A DNA stretch of 64,000 nt, from assembly GCF_000626715.1 (NCBI RefSeq), contig NZ_AQRA01000008.1, positions 1-64,000 of the forward strand, written 5' to 3'. Below are positions 19,454 through 29,254 of the stretch, in pieces (within the stretch, counting starts at the first letter, position 1; each line of letters starts with the position of its first letter). The DNA is from Aquimarina atlantica. GTDB taxonomy: Bacteria > Bacteroidota > Bacteroidia > Flavobacteriales > Flavobacteriaceae. A program made the position numbers and the translations under genes. The notes below the pieces were generated by a model. That model searched no databases. It was not told where the DNA came from and worked only from the letters and a program-made list of their open reading frames with translations.

Positions 19454-19477
19454 TTTGCGAAAAACCAATTCAGTATC

Positions 19478-20668
19478 ATGAAGACAATTGACGATTTTAA
19501 TTTTGAAAATAAAAAAGCATTAATTCGAGTAGATTTTAATGTTCCTTTAAATGAAAATTTTGAAGTAACAGATGACACTAGAATTCAAGCTGCAAAACCT
19601 ACGATAATTAAGGTTTTGGAAGACGGAGGAAGTGCAATCTTGATGTCTCATTTGGGTAGACCAAAAGGTGTTCAGGATGAGTTTTCATTAAGACATATCG
19701 TAGATAAAGTTGCAGATATTCTTGGAGTGCAAGTAAAATATGTAGCTAACTGTGTTGGTCAGGAGGCAGAAGATGCTGTGTCAGCATTAAACTCTGGTGA
19801 AGTTTTATTATTAGAAAATTTGAGATTTCACCCTAACGAAACAAGCGGAGATGCTGTTTTTGCAGAACAATTGTCAAAACTGGGAGATATCTATGTAAAT
19901 GATGCATTTGGTACCGCACACAGAGCGCATGCTTCTACTACTATTGTGGCACAATTTTTTCCTGAGCAAAAATGTTTTGGTAGCTTATTAGCAAAAGAAA
20001 TAGAAAGTATCGATAAAGTATTAAGAAGTGGAGAGAAACCTGTTACTGCCGTTTTGGGAGGATCAAAAGTATCTTCAAAAATTACAATAATCGAGAATAT
20101 CCTGGATAAAATAGATCACTTGATTATTGGAGGAGGAATGACCTATACTTTTATTAAAGCTCTGGGAGGTCAAATAGGGGATTCTATTTGTGAAGATGAT
20201 AAACAAGAGTTGGCATTAGAGATTTTAAGAAAAGCTAAAGAAAAAGGAGTAGAAGTTCACCTTCCTGTCGATGTATTGGGAGCAGATGCGTTTGATAATA
20301 ATGCAAGCACTAAGGTTGTTGCTGTTAATACAATTCCTGATGGTTGGCAAGGACTTGATGTAGGGCCCGAAACAATGAAAAATTTTCATGACGTAATTTT
20401 GAAATCGAAAACCATATTATGGAATGGGCCACTAGGTGTTTTTGAGATGGAAAATTTTGCTAAAGGAACAATAACATTAGGACACTCTATAGCAGAAGCT
20501 ACAGCAAACGGAGCATTTTCTCTTGTAGGAGGAGGAGATTCTGTAGCAGCAGTAAAACAATTTGGTTTTGGCACTAAAGTAAGTTATGTTTCTACAGGAG
20601 GAGGAGCTATGCTAGAAAGCCTAGAAGGTAAAACACTGCCAGGAATAGCTGCAATAGAAAATGAATAG
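19478..20668 (+). CDS. pgk: Phosphoglycerate kinase
   Basis: Converts 1,3-bisphosphoglycerate and ADP to 3-phosphoglycerate and ATP in glycolysis, in the cytoplasm. Key features are the N-terminal substrate site (RVDFNVPL at about residues 18-25), [52 protein letters not shown], and the C-terminal GGGDSVAA nucleotide loop. The 396-residue length from the ATG at 19478 matches the family. The frame is open upstream to 19370, but that extension would add 36 residues not found in PGKs and overlaps the promoter. It appears monocistronic. Confidence 0.96.
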   Translation: MKTIDDFNFENKKALIRVDFNVPLNENFEVTDDTRIQAAKPTIIKVLEDGGSAILMSHLGRPKGVQDEFSLRHIVDKVADILGVQVKYVANCVGQEAEDAVSALNSGEVLLLENLRFHPNETSGDAVFAEQLSKLGDIYVNDAFGTAHRAHASTTIVAQFFPEQKCFGSLLAKEIESIDKVLRSGEKPVTAVLGGSKVSSKITIIENILDKIDHLIIGGGMTYTFIKALGGQIGDSICEDDKQELALEILRKAKEKGVEVHLPVDVLGADAFDNNASTKVVAVNTIPDGWQGLDVGPETMKNFHDVILKSKTILWNGPLGVFEMENFAKGTITLGHSIAEATANGAFSLVGGGDSVAAVKQFGFGTKVSYVSTGGGAMLESLEGKTLPGIAAIENE

Positions 20669-20876
20669 CATGTAATTTTGTAGGAAAACACTTAATTTTT
20701 ATAAAAATTATGAAAAAATGGTCGTTTTAACCGTTTTTTTAATGTTTTTAACGCTTTGATTTTTTGCAGTTTAGAAAAAAAAGTGCGATTTTCGCTGCTG
20801 TATTGTTGATAACATGTTAAAAACAATGCAAATAGCCCCAATTTTCCGTTGAACTAAAAGCAAATGCATTTGTAAG

Positions 20877-22505
20877 ATGAATAACTATTGCACATTATTT
20901 CTTTCTTTTCTATTAGTTTCGGTTTCGTTAATGGGACAAGAAACATCATCAGAGAAACAATCAACCTCGAAAAATACCAAGGAGATTGTACTTAATAAAA
21001 CTCAGGATTTAAAACAAGATACAGTTCGGGTTGTAGATACAACTCAGGTCATCAAAACAACGGGAGAACTACAGACGACAACGATAACATCGACAAGTGT
21101 AAAAGATAGTGTGATTTATGTAGCAAGTGACCATCCCAGGATGTCACAGTTAGATTCTATCTGGAAACAAGAATTATATAACTCTAATCTTTTTGATACC
21201 ATATACAAATCAGTTACCGAACTGAAATATGAACCAGTAGAATATGTTGATCTTCCTACCGATACGTTAAAAGCAAGATTAGCAGAGCTTAATGCACGTA
21301 CACCTTTTAATGTAGAGTATAACCCTTCATTAGAGAGTGTGATCAAAAGGTATTTAAAAAATAGACACAAACATTTAGAGCGCCTAATGGCGCTAAGCGA
21401 GTTTTATTTTCCTCTTTTTGAACAGGAACTAGACAACCAGAACATTCCTTTAGAAATAAAATACCTTGCTATTGTAGAGTCTGCTTTAAAACCTAGAGCA
21501 AAATCCAGAGTTGGAGCTACAGGATTGTGGCAATTTATGTTTGGTACGGGTAAAATGTTTGGTTTAGAAGTAAGCTCATACGTAGATGAGCGTATGGATC
21601 CGATAATGTCTACCAAAGCTGCTTGCAAATATCTTTCTAATTTGTATAAAGTGTTTGGAGATTGGGATCTTGCTTTGGCTTCATATAATTCGGGCCCCGG
21701 TAATGTAACCAAGGCTATTCGCCGTAGTGGAGGATATACAAACTATTGGAATATCAGACATAACCTTCCTAGAGAAACTGCTGGATACTTGCCTGCTTTT
21801 TTGGCAACAATGTATATTTTTGAGTATGCAGACAAACATGGTTTTAAACCCAGAAAACCCGAGTTTGCATATTTTGAAACCGATACTATACGAGTGAAAC
21901 AAATGATTACATTAGATCAGGTTTCAGAATATATGAATATTGATATTGAAGAATTGCAATTTCTAAACCCTTCTTATAAATTAGATATCATTCCGTATAT
22001 CAAAGACGAAGATTATGTATTGCGGTTACCACTAGATAAGATAGGTCCTTTTGTTGCTAATGAAAATCAAATCTATACATTGGCAAAGGCAGAATTTGAT
22101 AAGCGCGAAAAACCATTACCTAAATACTTCGAGGCAAATGATCGAATTCGATATCGAGTACGTAGCGGTGACTATTTAGGAAAAATTGCAAGACGCTATG
22201 GCGTTAGAGTAAGTCAGATCAAAAAATGGAATGGTTTACGAAGTAATAATCTTAGAATTGGTCAGCGTCTTACCATTTATCCTCGTAGACCAGTAGTAAG
22301 TAAACCCAAAAAAACTACAACAAAAAAAGCGTTAACTAAGGTTGCTGCCAATAGCTCAGAGGTATATACTGTTAAGACAGGAGACACTTTATGGAGTATT
22401 TCACAAAAATTTAAAGGAATATCTGTCGAAAATCTTAAAAATTGGAACGATATTAGTGGTAGTGGTATAAAACCAGGTATGACACTGAAACTTTCAAAAT
22501 CATAA
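20877..22505 (+). CDS. mltD: Membrane-bound lytic murein transglycosylase D-like, two LysM domains
   Basis: A 542-residue secreted peptidoglycan lyase that cleaves glycan strands to 1,6-anhydro-MurNAc ends. It has a signal peptide (about residues 1-20), a long Thr/Ser-rich spacer, and a GH23 SLT domain at about 185-330. The probable catalytic Glu201 lies in IVESALKPRAKS, followed by GATGLWQFM and LASYNSGPGNV. Two LysM peptidoglycan-binding modules are at about 426-470 (YRVRSGDYLGKIA) and 497-540 (YTVKTGDTLWSIS). No lipobox Cys follows the signal peptide, unlike enterobacterial MltD. It is 20 bases before a DUF4837 lipoprotein gene, an arrangement that suggests co-transcription and a shared envelope role. 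Confidence 0.92.
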   Translation: MNNYCTLFLSFLLVSVSLMGQETSSEKQSTSKNTKEIVLNKTQDLKQDTVRVVDTTQVIKTTGELQTTTITSTSVKDSVIYVASDHPRMSQLDSIWKQELYNSNLFDTIYKSVTELKYEPVEYVDLPTDTLKARLAELNARTPFNVEYNPSLESVIKRYLKNRHKHLERLMALSEFYFPLFEQELDNQNIPLEIKYLAIVESALKPRAKSRVGATGLWQFMFGTGKMFGLEVSSYVDERMDPIMSTKAACKYLSNLYKVFGDWDLALASYNSGPGNVTKAIRRSGGYTNYWNIRHNLPRETAGYLPAFLATMYIFEYADKHGFKPRKPEFAYFETDTIRVKQMITLDQVSEYMNIDIEELQFLNPSYKLDIIPYIKDEDYVLRLPLDKIGPFVANENQIYTLAKAEFDKREKPLPKYFEANDRIRYRVRSGDYLGKIARRYGVRVSQIKKWNGLRSNNLRIGQRLTIYPRRPVVSKPKKTTTKKALTKVAANSSEVYTVKTGDTLWSISQKFKGISVENLKNWNDISGSGIKPGMTLKLSKS

Positions 22506-22525
22506 CCGCTAACTATTTCTATCTT

Positions 22526-23524
22526 ATGAGAAAATTATCCCTCGCAATTATTTGCCTGCTTTGTATTTTTAGTTGTACAGAAGAGGTTAAAAAAGAAAAA
22601 GCCCAGAAGAGTCAGGAATCTATGGCACACTCTAATGGAAGAATAAATCACCTTTCTGTAGTTGTAGATAATGAGCTATGGAACAGTAATGTTGGTGACA
22701 CTATAAGAAAATACTTTGGAGCCGAAGTACCAGGTCTACCTCAAGAAGAACCATTATTTACATTGCGACAAATACCAATGGAAGCCTTTACCGGCCTTAC
22801 GAAACAGAGTCGTATTTTTTTGTGGATCAAAAAAGAAGATGGGGCAGAAAATAAATATGGATTATTAAAAAATAAGTTTTCTAATCCTCAAATCGGTGCT
22901 GTAATTTCTGGAGCTACAGATGATGACATTACTTCTTTGATTCGAGAGAAACATGAAATGATCGTTTCAAAATATAAATCTTTAGAAACCAAAGAGAAAC
23001 AAGCTATTATTAAAAAATCGTTAGAGAGGATTCCGCAGCTACAAGAAAAATTAGGAATCACTTTAAATATTCCTTCGGCATATCGTATTGCTATTGAAGA
23101 AGACAAGTTTTTTTGGATACGTAAAAACATTAAACATGGTAGTATGAATCTTATGATCTATGAATTACCATTAGGAACGGTAACCAAAGATTCTAATACA
23201 GTTTCTAGTATCATAAAAATGAGAGACTCTATAGGAACTGTAAAAATTCCTACCCCAGAGGTTGGTCATTTTATTACAGAAGAGGCATATGCACCTTATC
23301 TTTATGAAATTGAATTAGATAATAGATTTACATTCGAGACCAAAGGAACCTGGGAGATCAAAGATCGTTTTATGGCGGGTCCATTTGTTAATTATGCTAT
23401 AGAAGACATTGCGAATAATAGACTAATGGTACTAGAAGGCTTTGTGTTTGCTCCTTCGGTTAGTAAAAGAGATAATATGTTTGAACTCGAAGCTATTATA
23501 AAATCGATAACGTTTGACAAATAA
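22526..23524 (+). CDS. DUF4837 family lipoprotein
   Basis: A 332-residue predicted lipoprotein. The signal ends IFSC, giving lipidated Cys17 (MRKLSLAIICLLCIFSC). The mature part matches the Bacteroidetes DUF4837 family as I remember it: a start with the NHLSVVVDNELW pattern, GDTIRKYFGAEVPGLPQEEP, a repeated F-WI-K strand, and a C-terminal block with TKGTWEIKDRFMAGPFVNY. Its function is unknown. It sits 20 bases after the lytic transglycosylase gene, so a link to cell-wall turnover is inferred from position only. Confidence 0.8.
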   Translation: MRKLSLAIICLLCIFSCTEEVKKEKAQKSQESMAHSNGRINHLSVVVDNELWNSNVGDTIRKYFGAEVPGLPQEEPLFTLRQIPMEAFTGLTKQSRIFLWIKKEDGAENKYGLLKNKFSNPQIGAVISGATDDDITSLIREKHEMIVSKYKSLETKEKQAIIKKSLERIPQLQEKLGITLNIPSAYRIAIEEDKFFWIRKNIKHGSMNLMIYELPLGTVTKDSNTVSSIIKMRDSIGTVKIPTPEVGHFITEEAYAPYLYEIELDNRFTFETKGTWEIKDRFMAGPFVNYAIEDIANNRLMVLEGFVFAPSVSKRDNMFELEAIIKSITFDK

Positions 23525-23701
23525 CACAATTTTCTGATTTTCTTAAAAAAATATTGCTTCGATACTTAGATATATAGCTATCAAATAGAGATATGTACAC
23601 TAAAATTAATTTTCTTCAGAAATTGTAGAAAACTTTCTCCTTGGTATAAAATAATCTTTCATTTTTGGTATTATATTTAGCGATTCCAAAAACTTGATTT
23701 T

Positions 23702-25828
23702 ATGAGTATCGTTTCCTTTATAGCGAAGCAGATTCCTGTTTCAGAAAAACAAATTGCTAAAACTATCTCCTTACTAGATGATGGGGCTACGATTCCCTTC
23801 ATCTCTAGATATCGTAAAGAGATGACAGGAGATCTTGATGAGGTAGCTATTGGTGAGATCGTAAAACATAAAACAGCTTTTGAAGCTTTAGAAAAAAGAA
23901 AAGAAAGTGTATTAGTCACAATCAAAGAACAAGGAGCTTTAACACCAGAATTAGAGAGAAAAATTCTGGCTGCCGATACACTTACACAGGTAGAGGATTT
24001 GTATTTGCCATACAAGAAAAAAAGAAAAACCAGAGCTTCTGTTGCCAAAGAACTAGGATTAGAACCTTTGGCAAAGATCATTTTACAGCAAAAAGAGGAA
24101 GAAATTCTTTTTGTTGCCTCGCAATACCTAAACGATACTGTTACTAGCGAAGAGCTGGCATTACAAGGAGCAAGAGATATTATAGCAGAATGGATTAATG
24201 AAGATGAAAAAATAAGAAATAGATTACGAAGATTATATCAACGCAAAGCTACTATAGCCTCTACCATAATTAAAACAAAAAAGGATGATGTAGCTGCTCA
24301 GAAATACTTACAATATTTTGATTGGGAAGAGCCACTTCATAAATGTCCATCGCATCGACTACTGGCAATTTTAAGAGCCGAAAATGAAAAAATAGTAAGA
24401 GTAAAAATTACAGTACCAGAAGATGATGCATTAGATATCATAGATGATGTCATGATCAAAACAAATGTTGAAGCCTGTACAGATCATATGTTTTTGGCTG
24501 GTTCTGATGCTTATAAACGATTATTAACGCCAGCAATCTCTACAGAAATACTCAATCAATTTAAAGAAAAAGCAGATGATAGTGCTATAAAAGTTTTTGC
24601 ACAAAACTTAAAACAATTACTATTAGCTTCGCCACTAGGGCAAAAGAGAATCCTGGCTTTGGATCCAGGTTTTAAATCAGGATGTAAAGTGGTGTGCCTG
24701 GACAACCAGGGTGATTTATTGCATAACGAGAATATTTATCCTCATCCTCCACAGCGGGAAACTACAGATGCCATTAAAAAAATACGATCTCTTACAAATG
24801 CATATAAGATTGAAGCTATTGCAATAGGAAACGGTACCGCTGCTCGAGAAACAGAGGCTTTTATTAAAAAAATACCATTTGATAAACCAGTTCAGGTGTT
24901 TATGGTAAATGAAAGCGGGGCTTCAGTATACTCGGCGTCCAAAATTGCAAGAGCAGAGTTTCCAACTTATGATGTAACTGTACGTGGGGCGGTATCAATC
25001 GGAAGACGATTAGCCGATCCTTTGGCAGAATTAGTAAAAATTGATCCAAAAGCTATAGGAGTGGGGCAGTATCAACATGATGTAGATCAAACCAAGCTCA
25101 AAAATGAATTGGATACGGTAGTAATGAGTTGTGTAAATGGTGTGGGGATTAATGTAAATACCGCTAGCGTTCCGCTATTAAGTTATGTTTCGGGTATAGG
25201 TGAAAAACTTGCAGAGAATATTGTAGCGTATCGATCAGAAAATGGAGCTATACAATCACGTGAAGAACTTAAAAAAGTACCGAGATTAGGAGGAAAAGCT
25301 TATGAACAAGCAGCAGCTTTTTTACGAATTACCAGTCCTAAAAATCCACTTGATAATTCTGCAGTACACCCAGAGCGTTATAAATTAGTTTCGAAAATGG
25401 CAAAAGATGCTGGAGTTCCTATAAATGAATTAATAGGAAATAGAGAGGCCATTACAAAAATCAAACTACAAAATTATATTACCGATGAGGTAGGACTTCC
25501 TACATTAACCGATATTGTTAGAGAATTAGAAAAGCCAGGTGTAGACCCAAGAAAAAAAGTAACTGTCTTTGAGTTTGATCCTAATGTAAAAACCATAGAA
25601 GACATAAAAACAGGAATGAAATTACCAGGAATTGTAAATAATATTACAAATTTTGGATGTTTTGTCGATATAGGGATTAAAGAAAGTGGATTAATTCATA
25701 TCTCAAAATTAGCAAACGAATATATCAGTGATGTAAATGCTGTAGTACAATTACATCAACACTTGATCGTAACGGTAATTGATGTTGATATAAACAGAAA
25801 AAGAATTCAGCTTTCTCTTATTGACTAA
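23702..25828 (+). CDS. tex: Tex family transcription accessory protein (S1 RNA-binding)
   Basis: A 708-residue Tex protein, a conserved cytoplasmic nucleic-acid-binding factor that influences transcription. It shows the family N-terminus (GATIPFISRYRKE-TG-LDE), QVEDLYLPYKKKRKTRA, and the YqgF/RNase H-like core (ILALDPGFKSGCKVV, AIGNGTAARETEAF). These are followed by SVYSAS--A--EFP, SIGRRL-DPLAELVKIDP, helix-hairpin-helix motifs near 490-545, and a C-terminal S1 domain at about 638-708 (GIVNNITNFGCFVDIG). The length is slightly short of the ~770 residues of E. coli Tex (YhgF) but complete in domains. It stands alone, with non-coding DNA on both sides. Confidence 0.94.
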   Translation: MSIVSFIAKQIPVSEKQIAKTISLLDDGATIPFISRYRKEMTGDLDEVAIGEIVKHKTAFEALEKRKESVLVTIKEQGALTPELERKILAADTLTQVEDLYLPYKKKRKTRASVAKELGLEPLAKIILQQKEEEILFVASQYLNDTVTSEELALQGARDIIAEWINEDEKIRNRLRRLYQRKATIASTIIKTKKDDVAAQKYLQYFDWEEPLHKCPSHRLLAILRAENEKIVRVKITVPEDDALDIIDDVMIKTNVEACTDHMFLAGSDAYKRLLTPAISTEILNQFKEKADDSAIKVFAQNLKQLLLASPLGQKRILALDPGFKSGCKVVCLDNQGDLLHNENIYPHPPQRETTDAIKKIRSLTNAYKIEAIAIGNGTAARETEAFIKKIPFDKPVQVFMVNESGASVYSASKIARAEFPTYDVTVRGAVSIGRRLADPLAELVKIDPKAIGVGQYQHDVDQTKLKNELDTVVMSCVNGVGINVNTASVPLLSYVSGIGEKLAENIVAYRSENGAIQSREELKKVPRLGGKAYEQAAAFLRITSPKNPLDNSAVHPERYKLVSKMAKDAGVPINELIGNREAITKIKLQNYITDEVGLPTLTDIVRELEKPGVDPRKKVTVFEFDPNVKTIEDIKTGMKLPGIVNNITNFGCFVDIGIKESGLIHISKLANEYISDVNAVVQLHQHLIVTVIDVDINRKRIQLSLID

Positions 25829-26158
25829 AATATACAGCCCAAAAAATATTGTAATTTCTTATTTTATACTAAACGCAAATTGACAGAGATGTTAATTTGT
25901 CGATTTATGAATCGAAAAGATACATTCATTAGCTGAAATTGTATAACTACCAATTCTATGTCATAATTACTTTTTGATATGCATATGTTTGATTTTTAAG
26001 AATGTCTAAATATTTAAGACAAAAGAATCAATAAAAAACACCTGTTTTATTCCTAATGATTTAAGAACTATAACTTTTCTAGCACTATAGCTACTTAAAG
26101 AAAGCAATACTCTAGTTTTTAAAGCTTTAAGAAACTCGGGGAATTTTGGTAAGTAATT
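25829..26158. other. Non-coding gap between tex and the cellulase gene
   Basis: No convincing gene is present in this 330-base stretch. It holds one exact TATGTTTG -7-like match (25984-25991, plus strand) without a matching -33 box, and a short CGATT-ATGAATCG inverted repeat near 25900. A cellulase promoter is probably here, but I cannot place it with confidence. Confidence 0.4.
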
Positions 26159-28615
26159 ATGAAAAAATACTTGTATTTAAGTTTAATATTTGTTTTTAAA
26201 ATTGTTTCGGCACAATCTATCGTCGATGTGCATACGGCTAGCTCAAATGTTATTGTAGTTGTTCTAGAAATGAGTGTAGAAAATCAGGATGTAATTCCCT
26301 CTACCTCTGGTTGGACCATAAATGGTACCATACCTGCTTCTATAGGAAGAGGTTCTAGTGTTTATGACGAAAAAAAGTATGATTGGACGGTGGGATATTA
26401 TGAGATTGTTGTACGACATAATATATATCTCGAATTAAATCACAACTTAGTAAATAATACCAACTATACTATAGTAAGCCCTTATGGTACTATATCATTA
26501 GCTTTTTCTGATACCGAAGTGTTTTGTGAATCAATAAAAGTAAATCAAGAAGGATATAGCGAAAACGCAACAGGAAATTATGCCAACTTTGGCTATTATG
26601 GAGGTAGTCTTGGCTCCACAATGTTTGATGTGATACCAGACTATCAAGTAGTTAATGATAGTAATACTGTGATTACTTCTGGAAAGCTGATCTATTGGGG
26701 AGATGATACCGATATAGGACTGGCAACTTCTGGCGAACACGTATACAGGATAGACCTATCCAATGTTCCGGCAGGAGGACCATACCATATTGTTGTAAAT
26801 GGTATTGGCAGATCCTACTCCTTTGGTGTTGGGAATGATTATTTGCGTAAAATAGCCGAGGTTCATGCCCGGGGGATGTTTCATCAACGTTGTGGTATCG
26901 AACTCAAAAGGCCATATACAGAATATGAAAGAGAAATATGCCATGAAGAAAGTGCTTTTACCATGAATACATGGTCTGCGTTAGGTTTTATTGATGTGCC
27001 TGCCAATACCGAAATGCATACTGTTATAGGTGGATATCATGATGCAGGAGATTTTGACAGACGGCCTTATCATACCGTTATTCCCATAACAATGCTCTCA
27101 ACTTTTGAAGCGTTTCCTCAAAATTTTATTGATAGGCAATATAATATTCCAGAATCGGGAAATGGAATTCCTGATTTTCTTGATGAAGCTTTATGGGGCG
27201 TTTTAATTTGGGAAAATTTACAATTAAATCAGGATAACTGGGATAACCCAGATGATTTTGGAGGAGTAATGCAAGGAACAGAAACAATGGCGCATCCAAC
27301 ATATGGAGCACATAGGGCAGATTATGAAGATAATCGCCAATATGGTACTTTTGAAGTTGGAATTAAAACAACTCTTGAAGCAGCCGGAATGTTTGCACAA
27401 GCTTCGAGAATTATCGAACCTTATGATTCTGACAGAGCTTCAGATTTGTTGGAAAAGGCCGAACAAGCATGGTCTTACATTGATAAAAATTATGTTCCCG
27501 GAACACATCGTGGAGCTATGCTGTATGCTGCGTTACAAATGTATCTGGTTACTGCTATAGGTAATGATACAGAGGATGCACAGAATAGGTATCATACACT
27601 ATTTAGAGATGAAGTATTAAACACTATCATTAACGGAGGGACATGGCCCGATCAGTACTTAGGAGGTAATATGTCTGCAACAATTAAATCTTCTCAGTTT
27701 ATTAGTTATTTGCTTGTAAGTGATATTTATACAGATCCCACTATCAACGAAGGGTTGTTAAATGCACTCAAATTTCAGGCTGATACCGGAGGATATATGG
27801 GTTGGAATGAAAATGATTTTCCATATGCGCAAGGTGTTACAAAATATAATGGATGGGGAGCTTCTACTGCACAAGGTAGATATACAGAAGATCTTGGTTA
27901 TATGATGCGATTAAGCACTTCAGAAGAAGATAAACAACATTATTATAACCAGATAAGCAATTATGCCAATTATTCCTTAGGACTTAACCCGCAAGGGCAT
28001 AGTTATGTAACAGGATTGGGGGATAAACAACCCATAAGTCCGGCACACCTCGATAGCTACTATACCAAATACGGTGAATTACCAGGAGGAGGTACACAAT
28101 CGATTATCGGAAATGTTCCTGGTATAGTTATCTATGGTAGTACCGAGGGCAGAAGCGGGCAACCATATCAAAGAGTTATTACAGACAAACTTTATCCAGT
28201 TTGGGATGACTTACCCGGGTTAAGAAGATGGAGTGACGGATGGTCTCTTATTAACGGAAACGAATTTACTACTTGGGAAACAATGGTTTGGAATGTATGT
28301 ATGTTTGGTATTCTCTATGACGCTTCCAGCGATGAAACTGTAGTAGTAGACGAAGTAGATCAAGTAGATGATTTTAATGAACCCTACAACGAACTTATTG
28401 TTTATCCTAACCCTTCAGAGAATATCATAAATATTAGCTATTCTGAATTAGAAGGAACCAGAGTAGAGATAATAGATATGATTGGTAAAAGAATTTATCG
28501 TGAAATGATGAATCAAAATGAACATCTTATTAGGCACTCGTTTGCAGAAGGGGTGTATTTTTTGACGGTATCTAAAAAAGGAGAAACTCTCGTTAAAAAA
28601 TTTATTGTTCAATAA
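26159..28615 (+). CDS. Secreted GH9 endoglucanase (cellulase) with T9SS type A sorting domain
   Basis: An 818-residue exported glycoside hydrolase family 9 enzyme, expected to cleave beta-1,4-glucan by inversion. It has a signal peptide (MKKYLYLSLIFVFKIVSAQ) and an N-terminal beta domain of about 100 residues. An Ig-like CelD_N-type domain follows, from about residue 122 (ESIKVNQEGY) to 225. The GH9 (alpha/alpha)6 domain runs from about 230 to 730, with GGYHDAGDFDRRPYH carrying the Asp295/Asp298 pair, LGLNPQGHSYVTG and the likely acid Glu702 in NGNEFTTWE. The last ~70 residues (YPNPSENIINIS, GVYFLTVSKKGE, KKFIVQ) are a T9SS type A sorting signal, so it is surface-bound or secreted. It is a single gene closed by a shared terminator. 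Confidence 0.92.
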   Translation: MKKYLYLSLIFVFKIVSAQSIVDVHTASSNVIVVVLEMSVENQDVIPSTSGWTINGTIPASIGRGSSVYDEKKYDWTVGYYEIVVRHNIYLELNHNLVNNTNYTIVSPYGTISLAFSDTEVFCESIKVNQEGYSENATGNYANFGYYGGSLGSTMFDVIPDYQVVNDSNTVITSGKLIYWGDDTDIGLATSGEHVYRIDLSNVPAGGPYHIVVNGIGRSYSFGVGNDYLRKIAEVHARGMFHQRCGIELKRPYTEYEREICHEESAFTMNTWSALGFIDVPANTEMHTVIGGYHDAGDFDRRPYHTVIPITMLSTFEAFPQNFIDRQYNIPESGNGIPDFLDEALWGVLIWENLQLNQDNWDNPDDFGGVMQGTETMAHPTYGAHRADYEDNRQYGTFEVGIKTTLEAAGMFAQASRIIEPYDSDRASDLLEKAEQAWSYIDKNYVPGTHRGAMLYAALQMYLVTAIGNDTEDAQNRYHTLFRDEVLNTIINGGTWPDQYLGGNMSATIKSSQFISYLLVSDIYTDPTINEGLLNALKFQADTGGYMGWNENDFPYAQGVTKYNGWGASTAQGRYTEDLGYMMRLSTSEEDKQHYYNQISNYANYSLGLNPQGHSYVTGLGDKQPISPAHLDSYYTKYGELPGGGTQSIIGNVPGIVIYGSTEGRSGQPYQRVITDKLYPVWDDLPGLRRWSDGWSLINGNEFTTWETMVWNVCMFGILYDASSDETVVVDEVDQVDDFNEPYNELIVYPNPSENIINISYSELEGTRVEIIDMIGKRIYREMMNQNEHLIRHSFAEGVYFLTVSKKGETLVKKFIVQ

Positions 28616-28647
28616 TAACTAGATAGTATATTCAAAAAAATAAAAAT

Positions 28648-28684
28648 AAAAAAACCCAACTCTTATAAAGTTGGGTTTTTTATG
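28648..28684. terminator. Bidirectional terminator between cellulase and tatA
   Basis: AAAACCCAACT (28651-28661) pairs with AGTTGGGTTTT (28669-28679), flanked by an A run on the left and a T run on the right. It lies between two converging genes and can end both transcripts. Confidence 0.88.
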
Positions 28685-28700
28685 TATTTGAATACAAAAA

Positions 28701-28889
28701 TTATTTTTTCTCATCAATTTTAGGATCTTCTTCTTCTTTTGAGGCATCTTTAAATTCTTTTATACCACTACCAAGGCCTCTCATTAACTCAGGGATTTTC
28801 TTTCCACCAAATAAAAGCAACACAATTACTACGATTAGAGCAATTTGCCACGGGCCAATCATTCCTAAAAATATACTAGATAATATCAT
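28701..28889 (-). CDS. tatA: Twin-arginine translocase subunit TatA/TatE
   Basis: A 62-residue inner-membrane component of the Tat pathway, which exports folded proteins. It has one N-terminal membrane helix (about residues 9-26), the hallmark [20 protein letters not shown] hinge and amphipathic helix at 27-46, and a charged tail. The length is typical of Bacteroidetes TatA. No tatC is present in the window. The ATG at 28889 lies about 20 bases downstream of a TAACTTTG -7 box. Confidence 0.93.
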   Translation of the reverse strand: MILSSIFLGMIGPWQIALIVVIVLLLFGGKKIPELMRGLGSGIKEFKDASKEEEDPKIDEKK

Positions 28890-28908
28890 GATCTTAACTA
28901 TTAGATTA

Positions 28909-28916
28909 CAAAGTTA
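28909..28916 (-). promoter_or_regulatory. -7 promoter element for tatA
   Basis: The minus strand reads TAACTTTG, an exact TAnnTTTG match, about 20 bases upstream of the tatA start codon. No clear -33 TTG is seen at the usual distance. Confidence 0.42.
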
Positions 28917-29198
28917 GCAAGAAATGATTAAATATATGTTTTTAGCTGTTAAAAAACGGATTTTTATATCAATTTTATCAAAATCAATAGACGATTTAGA
29001 TATCAAAACCGTTGTGTTTTAGTATAAAGTAAGTTGAATTTATCTCTGACAGCATATTTACATCTCGCAAGATTAACTTTTTGTAAGAAAAGCGTTTTTG
29101 AGTAAAATAATAATGTAGTAATTTAATAAAAAAACAAAATTAGAAGGTAAAATGTAAATTTCGCAGGTAAAAGATAAACCCAAGATGAGTTCATTATG

Positions 29199-29206
29199 TA
29201 TATTTG
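29199..29206 (+). promoter_or_regulatory. -7 promoter element for the M23 peptidase gene
   Basis: TATATTTG at 29199-29206 matches TAnnTTTG exactly and is followed by CG. Transcription would start near 29213, with a leader of about 40 bases. It lies in the 365-base divergent gap between tatA and the peptidase gene, where no other gene is seen. Confidence 0.5.
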
Positions 29207-29254
29207 CGATTAATGATACCGATTTGATAACATTCTTTATTGAAGATGTAATCT

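Noticed and set aside
19370-19477. N-terminal extension of phosphoglycerate kinase
   Set aside because: The extra 36 residues match no PGK start and cover the hairpin and the candidate promoter.
20693-20710. Perfect 18-bp AT-only palindrome after pgk
   Set aside because: It contains no G or C and is not followed by a T run, so it is weak evidence for a terminator or protein site in AT-rich DNA.
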